Source: Alteromonas sp. CI.11.F.A3
Lineage (GTDB): Bacteria; Pseudomonadota; Gammaproteobacteria; Enterobacterales; Alteromonadaceae
Length of the DNA stretch: 64,000 nucleotides
Assembly: GCF_032925565.1 (NCBI RefSeq)
Contig: NZ_CP136708.1
Coordinates: forward strand, 1,612,001 to 1,676,000
Direction: 5' to 3'
Below, piece by piece: positions 1 through 7,235 of this stretch; the stretch's first letter is position 1; every line of letters begins with the position of its first letter. The notes under the pieces were generated by a model that searched no databases, was not told the origin of the DNA, and saw only the letters and a list, made by a program, of their open reading frames with translations. Made by a program: the position numbers and the translations under genes.

Positions 1-274
1 TACCCAAGAATAGACCTGGCAACGCGACAGAGTAAATGCGGCTAGCTCGACTTAAGGCAAACGCTTTTATAGTAGTTTCTTTTTCAATACCGCACCATGT
101 AATCACATAGCCACTCAGAACAAAGAATAAGATAACGCCATCTCGTCCCAGCTTGAGTTCTGCAAACACAAGTTGGAGCCATTGTGGCGCGAAATGCGCA
201 GCATGGGAGACAAGCACCAGAAACGTGGCGATAACACGTATTAATTCCAAGTAAATTGACAGTCCTTTATTCAT
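1..274 (-). CDS. Acyltransferase family 3 membrane protein, N-terminal part (cut by window edge)
   Basis: The first 91 codons of a minus-strand gene that runs off the left edge. The start is the ATG at 274, 14 bp after the stop of the upstream glycosyltransferase. The protein begins MNKGLSIYLELIRVIATFLV and continues with a serine-histidine pair (LVSHAAHF) and a hydrophobic segment ending FFVLSGYVITW. This pattern (ELIRVIA, then a His in the first membrane helix, then FFVLSGY) is typical of integral-membrane acyltransferase 3 proteins that O-acylate surface polysaccharides. It is the last visible gene of the exopolysaccharide operon, so acylation of that polymer is the likely job. The family call is good; the substrate is inference. 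Confidence 0.8.
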   Translation of the reverse strand, partial: MNKGLSIYLELIRVIATFLVLVSHAAHFAPQWLQLVFAELKLGRDGVILFFVLSGYVITWCGIEKETTIKAFALSRASRIYSVALPGLFLG

Positions 275-288
275 CTTTTTTCTTTTTA

Positions 289-1413
289 TTAATTGTCGCT
301 TAGTAATTTAATTATGTGTTGGGCGGTTTGCTGCCACGAGTAATGTGCAATCGAATGAGCAATTTTCTGAGGATACCATTTAGTTTGCATTGCTCGTAAA
401 ATACCGGTCGTCACAGAAGTTGAGGATTCAGGCTCAATAAGTATACCATTCACTCTATCTTCCACGACTTCTGGGATACCCCCCACTTTTGTAGCAATAA
501 CGGGCGTTCCTGTAGCCAACGATTCCATTATGACGTTTGGAATACCCTCGCGATAACTGGGAAGAATTAATGCATCAGCGTTCTGGATATGTTGAACGAG
601 TTCGCTATGCTCAATGGCTCCCTTCATAGTGACTGTTGATTGTAGGCCAAGAGATGTAATGTTGTCACTTAATGATGAGCTACTATTGCCCGCGCCGATA
701 ATAGATAGTTTTACCCTACTTCTGTCTTCTAATGCGGCTATTCCTAACAATAGCTCAAAAATACCTTTGGTAGGAATGATGGAGCCAATGAAAACGAGAT
801 GTGTATCAGGTCTTTCGAAGACGGGTAAGCTTCTAAGCGAAAATGTGTCAAAATCTACCCCATTATAAACCACCTTAGGCGCTACACGTGGAGCATGCTC
901 TACCACAACCTTCGCAAGTGCATGGCTTTTTGTGGTGACGGCATTGGCAACGTCAAAAGCCCAACGCATTTGTGCCTTATGGGCTGGCTTCTTCATTAAA
1001 GCATTTACGTCACTTCCTAAACACTCTATCACTAGTTTAAACTGAAAAATTTTCTTCAGTAATGCCGCGCAAACGCCCTCTGCATATGACCAGCTCGCGA
1101 TAACATTATTCGCCTTACTAAATAGAAATAGTGGTTTAATACTAATGAAGACAGATAACACTAAAAACAGAGGATGTAAAAAACTCAACACCTTTGGAAT
1201 ATAAAAGAAGGGAAACAAACACATATTCGCTTCACTTCGATAACCGTTAATAAGCACTTCTTTGACCCAAATAAACCACGGCACGGGAATTAAAAGCGTG
1301 ATGTCAGCGTATTCACCAAGATGGCGTATTTCTTCTCGGTTATAGGTTGCGCGTGTAGGCTGCCAAGGTAAGGGGTGTAAATTCGTAAAAAAGAGTATTT
1401 GTTTTTTCATCAC
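289..1413 (-). CDS. Glycosyltransferase family 4 (GT-B fold)
   Basis: A 374-residue GT-B glycosyltransferase expected to transfer a sugar from a nucleotide donor to a growing lipid-linked polysaccharide at the inner face of the cytoplasmic membrane. The C-terminal donor-binding half holds the family signature near residues 280-310: PSYREGIPNVIMESLATG with the E-x7-E pair, followed by PVIATKVGGIPEVV. A hydrophobic stretch near residues 70-95 may be a membrane-contact helix. Its ATG overlaps the stop of the upstream GT4 gene by 4 bp (ATGA), indicating translational coupling. Donor and acceptor sugars cannot be read from sequence. Confidence 0.9.
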   Translation of the reverse strand: MMKKQILFFTNLHPLPWQPTRATYNREEIRHLGEYADITLLIPVPWFIWVKEVLINGYRSEANMCLFPFFYIPKVLSFLHPLFLVLSVFISIKPLFLFSKANNVIASWSYAEGVCAALLKKIFQFKLVIECLGSDVNALMKKPAHKAQMRWAFDVANAVTTKSHALAKVVVEHAPRVAPKVVYNGVDFDTFSLRSLPVFERPDTHLVFIGSIIPTKGIFELLLGIAALEDRSRVKLSIIGAGNSSSSLSDNITSLGLQSTVTMKGAIEHSELVQHIQNADALILPSYREGIPNVIMESLATGTPVIATKVGGIPEVVEDRVNGILIEPESSTSVTTGILRAMQTKWYPQKIAHSIAHYSWQQTAQHIIKLLSDN

Positions 1414-2453
1414 TGGTAGCTTTTTTCATATATTGCTGAAACGCGTTCGATAGAGTAATGATCTTGCATAAACCGCCTTGCACCAGCTCCCATCGCTTTT
1501 AACTGTTTTCTATCAGTGTTAGCGGCCTGTAGTTGTGTGCTCCAGGTTAACATATCCGAAAGTGAATAAATGACACCATTCTTCCCATTAGTAATGACGT
1601 TAGGTATTTCTCCAACATCTGACGAAAACGCAGGGATTCCTCGCGCCATGGCTTCAAGCAATGACATCGGGAGCCCTTCAGTGGTTGAATTTATCAATAA
1701 GGCATCTTTGTCATGGTAAATTTCATCTTCGTCAAGTATAGCGCCATGAAACCTCACAACGTTATCTAAGGATAACGAGGTGGTTAACTGTTGTAGTGTT
1801 TCCATCTCCGGGCCATCGCCGTAAATATGCAGGCTGGCGTACTGATAGCATTCATGATATTTGAATGCCTCCAACAAGTGTGCAAGATTTTTAAGAGGTA
1901 CCAATCTACACACAGCACATAATTGTAGGCTATCACGTTCGCCTATTTTTACTGGCTCACTTGGGATAGGGACACCATTTTCTATTACTTCTATTGAACT
2001 CGTTGCCCAGGCATACCGTTGAGAGATCCCTGATTTAATTTTTCCTGAAACACCAAAGGCTTTATTTAAATAAAGCATAGCGAGCCAATGAGATTGCTTA
2101 ATGAAACTAACGGGAGGTTCAACTTCGCCATGAATAGTGTACACAACATTTTTTATTAATAAGAAAGGAAATATCAAGGTGAAAGCGCGAATAACCGCAG
2201 GAGAATGCACGTGAAGCGTGGTGAACTTGCTAATGACTTTAAGTAAGAAGAACGTTCTTGAAATTACATTTCCTGATAAATTGATAACGCTTATACCCAA
2301 ATCCTCGAGGTCTTTTTGGAAGGCATCTTTCTTATCCCCAAAAGACAATATGGCTACATCTAGCCCTGAACGTTGCTGCGCAATCACTAGATTCTTTACG
2401 CACTTTTCTGCTCCGCCCACCTGTAAGCTGCTAACGCAGTGCAATATACGCAT
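1410..2453 (-). CDS. Glycosyltransferase family 4 (GT-B fold)
   Basis: A 347-residue glycosyltransferase. The N-terminus shows the acceptor-side glycine motif (CVSSLQVGGAEKCVKNLV) common to GT4 enzymes, and the C-terminal domain has NSTTEGLPMSLLEAMARG with the E-x7-E signature near residues 257-270, then SSDVGEIPNVI. It lies between a polysaccharide deacetylase gene (5 bp upstream) and a second GT4 (4-bp overlap downstream), so the two GT4 enzymes probably add successive sugars of one repeat unit. The family is clear. The specific sugar is unknown, and membership of the exosortase-associated GT4 subfamilies cannot be decided by eye. Confidence 0.9.
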   Translation of the reverse strand: MRILHCVSSLQVGGAEKCVKNLVIAQQRSGLDVAILSFGDKKDAFQKDLEDLGISVINLSGNVISRTFFLLKVISKFTTLHVHSPAVIRAFTLIFPFLLIKNVVYTIHGEVEPPVSFIKQSHWLAMLYLNKAFGVSGKIKSGISQRYAWATSSIEVIENGVPIPSEPVKIGERDSLQLCAVCRLVPLKNLAHLLEAFKYHECYQYASLHIYGDGPEMETLQQLTTSLSLDNVVRFHGAILDEDEIYHDKDALLINSTTEGLPMSLLEAMARGIPAFSSDVGEIPNVITNGKNGVIYSLSDMLTWSTQLQAANTDRKQLKAMGAGARRFMQDHYSIERVSAIYEKSYQ

Positions 2454-2458
2454 GGTGA

Positions 2459-3442
2459 CTAAAACCTTCCGGTGTAGCTAAACATCTTTTTCAATGCCCG
2501 CTGATTCATGTTCGGGGCAACAGGAAAACGATGTAAGTCATAGGGCGTGGCTGCAGGTGAAGCATTTACACCAGGTAAAAAGTTAAACGCAATCTGGTAG
2601 CCCGTATTTCTTAGCCCTTCTATAACCTTTTCATTATAGGTCGATTTATTGCCTACTGGGTAAGAGAAGGCTGTAACACTGCACGCTAACTTCTCTTCTA
2701 AAAGCGCCTTTGAGTGACTTAGTTCATAGAAAAGTTCTTGATCAGTGAGCTTCGTTAAAATATCGTGATTGTGCGAATGAGCGCCGATTTCCATACCTTC
2801 ATCGAGCAACGAAGATAGGTGTTCCCAATGCATGAACTCAGCGTCGGGGTACCCTGATACATGCGAAAATTTTGCTTCTAGCTCAGCTATCTGACTTGCA
2901 GCTGAGTGCTTGCAGCTTTTAACCGCAGTCAGTATTTCTCTGATATCGTTGACTTGGCAGGCGGAGGAGGTAATGCCCTCTTTCCAACCAGAAAGCTTTA
3001 AGCTAGCTGGACGGTAGCGTTTAATTAAAAAAGCGATTTTATCCCACCAAGGTGCCGTATTACTGCCAATCAGGCCAGTGGCAATAAAAAAGCTCGCTTT
3101 TAAGTTATGTTTCTTTAGGATGGGAAGAGCATTGGTGTAATTGTCAATATAACCGTCATCGAAGGTGAGACACATATAACGCTTATCGGGGACGGAATGA
3201 CTTTTTACCAACGATTCAAGTTCGGCGAGCGTTATCACCGTGAAGTGGCACTTTATGAATTCAAGGTGCTTATCGAGTTCCTCAGAACTACACGAAAACA
3301 CACAGGGGTCGAAGGGGGTATCTGCACCTAAACCAATTCGATGAAAATTGAGACAATATAGACCATTAGGCCGATTTTCCCAGTAGTAGCTATCAAGTCC
3401 AAGTAAGCCACCTAACTTCCTTTTTAAACGGGAAAACTTCAA
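2459..3442 (-). CDS. Polysaccharide deacetylase (NodB/CE4 type)
   Basis: A 327-residue protein with the NodB homology core. Motif 1 is LTFDDGYIDN near residue 93 (the paired Asp that act as base and metal ligand) and motif 2 is GAHSHNHDIL near residue 222 (H-x3-H metal ligands). The family removes N- or O-acetyl groups from polysaccharides with a divalent metal. No signal peptide is obvious, so it may act cytoplasmically on lipid-linked intermediates or have an N-terminal membrane contact. It sits 1 bp from the upstream deacetylase-like gene and 5 bp from the downstream GT4, firmly inside the operon. Its length is greater than the usual minimal domain of about 200-270 residues because of a central insertion. 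Confidence 0.88.
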   Translation of the reverse strand: MKFSRLKRKLGGLLGLDSYYWENRPNGLYCLNFHRIGLGADTPFDPCVFSCSSEELDKHLEFIKCHFTVITLAELESLVKSHSVPDKRYMCLTFDDGYIDNYTNALPILKKHNLKASFFIATGLIGSNTAPWWDKIAFLIKRYRPASLKLSGWKEGITSSACQVNDIREILTAVKSCKHSAASQIAELEAKFSHVSGYPDAEFMHWEHLSSLLDEGMEIGAHSHNHDILTKLTDQELFYELSHSKALLEEKLACSVTAFSYPVGNKSTYNEKVIEGLRNTGYQIAFNFLPGVNASPAATPYDLHRFPVAPNMNQRALKKMFSYTGRF

Positions 3443-3443
3443 G

Positions 3444-4607
3444 TTACAACCTCTTAAACGTTGGCGCTGGCAAAACGAAATTTCTAAATTCGTTGGGGTT
3501 ACCTTCTGCGCCAGCTTCTGCAGCTTTGATTATATTGTACATTTCTCGAGCGGAAACATAGTGAAGTAAGTAGTTTTCGCCATCGTTGTACTTGTCATTA
3601 AGGTGGCGATGCATTGCTTCTACAGGTTTCCCTAAAAGCGTATCCATATCCCCATCCTGCGCACCATGAGTGTGAATTTTGATAAATACCCACTCAGGCT
3701 TCCCTTTAACATGAATGCCTTGGTCAACCCACAAATCGACGCGGTTTGGGGTTGGGGGGAAAGTATGTCTGACATCAGAATTTTCAATTTGTGGGAAAAT
3801 TCCTTTTTTCTTAACCTTCCAATTCAGCCCTAAAATACCTTGGATAAGAAGTAGGTCGCCCCATGCTCGTCCACCTTTTTCTATTGGCTCGCCAGTTTCG
3901 TAGGATTTTGGTTTTTCAGGATCATCTTTAGCGTAATAAATAGTATTGAGCATGGCAGGCTGAGATGTATCTGGTGATGGGAATGTGAAATCTGCATAAC
4001 AACCCGTTTCGTTTAATACAATTAACTCATCGTTCACACCACACCAATGACCTTCAGGGTGTGAATTATCCAATACCCAGTTTCCATGAATAAAAGCATA
4101 GGTAGGCTTCCCTGTTTGAGGATCAATACTCAATGCATTGTGTTCTTCATGAAGGCATTGCGCAAATCCCGACAGGGTCTTTCTCAAATTATCACTCGTA
4201 TCATTCTCATGGTGTAAATGAATTTCAATTTCGCCGAATCCTTTAGCACAAAGGTCTGAAATTTTGTCTAGGTGTTCTTTTCTATATTCTTCTTCTGGGT
4301 AGAAAAAACTATGTTTGGGATGGCAACCATCTGAATCAGTAAACTTCGATGCCATTAATGGATAATCTGACATCCAGCGATCTACACGTTTTCTTTCTAA
4401 TTCAATATTATCTTTGTTAAGCCATTGAGGCTCATAATGGTCTACGAAGCAAAACATGACATGCTTCGTACCAGAATGTTCTGGCGCTGTCGAAAATTGG
4501 CTCTTGGTATAGTTCCATAGCCAACTTTGCATTTTTTTCTTTCTGACAATGAAAATAAAAGCGGCTATGAAGAGTGTAAGTAAAATTATTGCAACAACTG
4601 CAATCAT
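3444..4607 (-). CDS. Membrane-anchored deacetylase-like protein of unknown function in exopolysaccharide operon
   Basis: About 387 residues. I place the start at the ATG at 4607, because it overlaps the stop of the upstream GT2 as ATGA and follows AAAGGA by seven bases; an ATG at 4625 would add six residues. One N-terminal membrane segment (residues 1-22) anchors a soluble domain. I do not recognise the family with certainty. The soluble part has FVDHYEPQW, EIHLHHEND, FIHGNWVLDNS and FIKIHTHGAQDGDMD. This spacing of acidic and histidine residues recalls the metal sites of NodB-type deacetylases (an acid pair, then HxxH-like, then C-terminal His). A polysaccharide-modifying hydrolase is therefore plausible but unproven. 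It is flanked by a true deacetylase and a GT2 with overlapping or near-touching frames. Confidence 0.72.
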   Translation of the reverse strand: MIAVVAIILLTLFIAAFIFIVRKKKMQSWLWNYTKSQFSTAPEHSGTKHVMFCFVDHYEPQWLNKDNIELERKRVDRWMSDYPLMASKFTDSDGCHPKHSFFYPEEEYRKEHLDKISDLCAKGFGEIEIHLHHENDTSDNLRKTLSGFAQCLHEEHNALSIDPQTGKPTYAFIHGNWVLDNSHPEGHWCGVNDELIVLNETGCYADFTFPSPDTSQPAMLNTIYYAKDDPEKPKSYETGEPIEKGGRAWGDLLLIQGILGLNWKVKKKGIFPQIENSDVRHTFPPTPNRVDLWVDQGIHVKGKPEWVFIKIHTHGAQDGDMDTLLGKPVEAMHRHLNDKYNDGENYLLHYVSAREMYNIIKAAEAGAEGNPNEFRNFVLPAPTFKRL

Positions 4608-5791
4608 CGAGATGTCCTTTGCCAAGTAGCAGATAAATTGCTTGTTAAATATCTAATGTAGCCGCGAAAGAGCGATATATTCATGGATACAAAAAACGTT
4701 ATTAATGATACTAAACCACTAACAATAGGTATGTTTTTTAAAAGCTTAAGGCTTCCAAGTAGCCATAGGCAATAGAATGCAACTTGCGCGCTAAAAAGAT
4801 AAGTGTAAATCGAATGGCTATGCCAAAGCAAAGCGAAATTTGTAGATAAAGAGAGGATCATGAAGTGTGGTACAAACCAACGAATAACTTTATGACTTAT
4901 ATAGGAAAACCAGCGCCACTTATATTTAGGGTTGAGTAACCATGTCAGCCTAGCAAAAGCTTGGTAATTGCCTGCGCCAATGCGTACGCGACGATTGGCT
5001 TCTTCTTGCATGCTTGGGGCTATCTCTTCTATTGCTTTTGCTTCTGGCGTGTAAACCACAGATTGATTTTGTCGCGCTACATTCATTACAATACAGAAAT
5101 CATCGATAATCGTGTTGCTTGGCAGAGGTATATAAAATTCAGTTTTAATGGCATATATGCCGCCATTCGCTCCCAATAGAGCATCTAACCTTGATTCATG
5201 GAATTTCAGTACTTGTTCATACTTCCAATAAAGGTTGTCTTTGTTATCTCCTGAATGTGCATCAATGAGAACTAGCTCACCACACACAGCGCCGACTCCT
5301 TTCTGATTGATAGACATAACAAGTTGGGTAACCGCGTCTTTTTCGAAGGCAGTATTCGCATCCGAAAAGATAGTTATTTCTGAAGTAACACGTTCCATCA
5401 AATCATTTAATACATTAATTTTGCCTCGATTCTCCTCGAAGCAAAAAGTACTTAGTCGAGGGTCGTCAAATGAAGTCAATATGGAATTAGTGTTGTCCGT
5501 ACTTCCGTCAGACGCAACGAAGATATTGAGCTTTTCTGCCGGATAATCTAAAGCGAGTAAGTTTTCAATGCGTTCTTTAATACATGATTCTTCGTTGAAT
5601 GCAGATATAACGATAGTGACTGAAGAGTCATCAGATGTATCTAAACGCCGTTCTTTTTTCATTAGCGTATAACGGGTGTCTCTAACGCATTGAACCAACG
5701 CGCTGACCAGTATTAATATGAAAGGATAGATAACATAGCTATAGATAATAGCCAAAGAGACAACCCAGAATAAAATTTCAATATACTTCAT
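4604..5791 (-). CDS. Membrane glycosyltransferase family 2
   Basis: A 395-residue processive-type GT2. An N-terminal membrane helix (residues 1-32) precedes the GT-A catalytic domain with VVISAFNEESCIKERI, the ASDGSTDNT nucleotide-binding motif near residue 114 and FSDANTAFEKDA (DxD-like). NRRVRIGAGNYQAF near residue 270 resembles the Q/RxxRW region. Three to four membrane helices close the protein. Enzymes of this shape polymerise or add beta-linked sugars while handing the chain across the inner membrane. It is 6 bp downstream of the acetyltransferase gene and overlaps the next gene by 4 bp. A beta-glycan synthase role is inference; the family is clear. Confidence 0.88.
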   Translation of the reverse strand: MKYIEILFWVVSLAIIYSYVIYPFILILVSALVQCVRDTRYTLMKKERRLDTSDDSSVTIVISAFNEESCIKERIENLLALDYPAEKLNIFVASDGSTDNTNSILTSFDDPRLSTFCFEENRGKINVLNDLMERVTSEITIFSDANTAFEKDAVTQLVMSINQKGVGAVCGELVLIDAHSGDNKDNLYWKYEQVLKFHESRLDALLGANGGIYAIKTEFYIPLPSNTIIDDFCIVMNVARQNQSVVYTPEAKAIEEIAPSMQEEANRRVRIGAGNYQAFARLTWLLNPKYKWRWFSYISHKVIRWFVPHFMILSLSTNFALLWHSHSIYTYLFSAQVAFYCLWLLGSLKLLKNIPIVSGLVSLITFFVSMNISLFRGYIRYLTSNLSATWQRTSR

Positions 5792-5797
5792 TTATGC

Positions 5798-6310
5798 TTA
5801 CTTTGATTTCGCGGGAATACCAAGTGCAGTTTTGTTCGACTCTACGTCCTTTACGACTACTGCATTAGCGCCTACTTTTACATTATCACCCACAGTGATA
5901 GGGCCAAAAACTTTAGCGCCAGCACCAATAAATATATGGCTTCCAAGAGTGGGAGATTTTCCTTTTTCATCACCCATTACGACACCGCTTTCTACAGTGA
6001 TATTGATTCCACCCTTAACTTTGGAGTTTATAACCACGCCGATAGGATGCATAATGACGAAACCTTCGCCAAATTCTGCACTTACGCCAATTACACAGCC
6101 GTTGTAGACCCTGTTTATGTGTTGAATTATCAGAGCAATAGGCGCCAAAATTTTTGTTTTTGCGCACCTGCCAGCTAAGCGGAAAAGGATATTAGCACTA
6201 GTTCCGTCAGTAAGGCACGTTCTAAGTAATGAAATTTCAGCGCCATCTTGATGAAAAATTTCCTGTTTTCTTTTTAAGTCAGATTTTATGAGTTGCAATG
6301 TAGATGGCAT
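5798..6310 (-). CDS. Serine-acetyltransferase-like hexapeptide transferase
   Basis: A 170-residue left-handed beta-helix acetyltransferase. Hexapeptide repeats run from about residue 70 to 165, with GFVIMHPIGVVINS, GVVMGDEKG and the terminal GANAVVVKDVESNKTALGIP that matches the end of CysE-like enzymes. It lacks most of the N-terminal helical domain of true CysE (the 274-residue CysE is elsewhere, at 43040) and so resembles the short exopolysaccharide-locus acetyltransferases. Acetyl-CoA-dependent O-acetylation of a sugar is the likely reaction. It is 2 bp from the upstream ThiF-like gene and 6 bp from the GT2. Confidence 0.85.
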   Translation of the reverse strand: MPSTLQLIKSDLKRKQEIFHQDGAEISLLRTCLTDGTSANILFRLAGRCAKTKILAPIALIIQHINRVYNGCVIGVSAEFGEGFVIMHPIGVVINSKVKGGINITVESGVVMGDEKGKSPTLGSHIFIGAGAKVFGPITVGDNVKVGANAVVVKDVESNKTALGIPAKSK

Positions 6311-6312
6311 GG

Positions 6313-7209
6313 TTATGTGTCTTTACTTTCTTCTAAAATCTGTTTCACTTTCTTAAACATATATTTTTGCAAAGGGTTTCTGTTTCCCCAAGGTCTCCAT
6401 GTCTTTATTAAGTTATTTCGGTAAGCATCAAAGTGTAGACCTTTAGGAGCACAGACAACTTCGCCTCTATCTAGTAGAAGTTTCAGCACATTGGTACACA
6501 ATACCCCCGCCGCTAACGAAATACCCATACATGTTGAGGGCACTTTCTTTTTCATGAAGTTAACTGACGAATTTTGAACGAGGTAATGTCTTTGCTGTAC
6601 TGATGGGGAAACGCCTATCACAAAGCGAACAATATTATCTTCGAAGTATCGTTCCTTAGTGGCATCGTCAGCACCGTAGGGGGCGTCAACCATTGCAAAG
6701 TATTCGTCGAAGGACATGCCCCCTGGTTTGAAACATAGCATAGCTGTACCCATCCCCATTGGGGCTGCAGTAATAGTAGGTATACCTAATTCATAGCAGC
6801 GGCGAAAGACTTGTCTTCTAATTTCTAATGCGAAGATATCCAAACTATCTATGTATACATCCACGCCATCTAAAAATGCTTCAAGGTTTTCGAGCGAAAT
6901 CCCTCTGTCAAAATTCTTTATCTGCGCGTCAGGGTTGATGTCTCTTAACGTTTTTTCCATCACAACTGACTTTTCTTCACCAATTGTAGATACAAAAGCA
7001 CCGGCCTGACGATTGAAGTTGGCGTAATCATATTCGTCTAAATCAGAAATATGGAAATTTGAAATGCCCATTCTAGCACATACAATGGCGTGATCGCCTC
7101 CAACGCCACCCAATCCGCCAATAGCTACTTTGGTATTTTTAATTTTTTTTTGCTCAGCTTCCGTTACCCAGCCGATATTTCTCGAGAATGCTTCGTTATA
7201 ATTGAACAT
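6313..7209 (-). CDS. ThiF/MoeB/HesA-family (E1-like) adenylyltransferase
   Basis: A 298-residue E1-superfamily protein. The Rossmann nucleotide loop GGLGGVGGDHAIVCAR lies near residue 32, the conserved N-x-N-R-Q (YANFNRQAG) near residue 64, and a conserved Asp region (YIDSLDIFALEIR) near residue 120. These residues bind ATP and adenylate the C-terminus of a ubiquitin-like protein, or a small carboxylate, in known members. I see no paired CxxC zinc motif of the MoeB/ThiF type. The gene is embedded in the polysaccharide operon, 26 bp after the PrsT-like gene and 2 bp before the acetyltransferase. No ubiquitin-like partner is encoded in the window, so the substrate is unknown. Confidence 0.85.
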   Translation of the reverse strand: MFNYNEAFSRNIGWVTEAEQKKIKNTKVAIGGLGGVGGDHAIVCARMGISNFHISDLDEYDYANFNRQAGAFVSTIGEEKSVVMEKTLRDINPDAQIKNFDRGISLENLEAFLDGVDVYIDSLDIFALEIRRQVFRRCYELGIPTITAAPMGMGTAMLCFKPGGMSFDEYFAMVDAPYGADDATKERYFEDNIVRFVIGVSPSVQQRHYLVQNSSVNFMKKKVPSTCMGISLAAGVLCTNVLKLLLDRGEVVCAPKGLHFDAYRNNLIKTWRPWGNRNPLQKYMFKKVKQILEESKDT

Positions 7210-7235
7210 AGATTTTTCACCCTATTCCGACGCGA

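Noticed and set aside
4608..4625. Upstream ATG at 4625 for the deacetylase-like gene
   Set aside because: The ATG at 4607 has AAAGGA at proper spacing and an ATGA overlap with the GT2 stop, matching other junctions in the operon.
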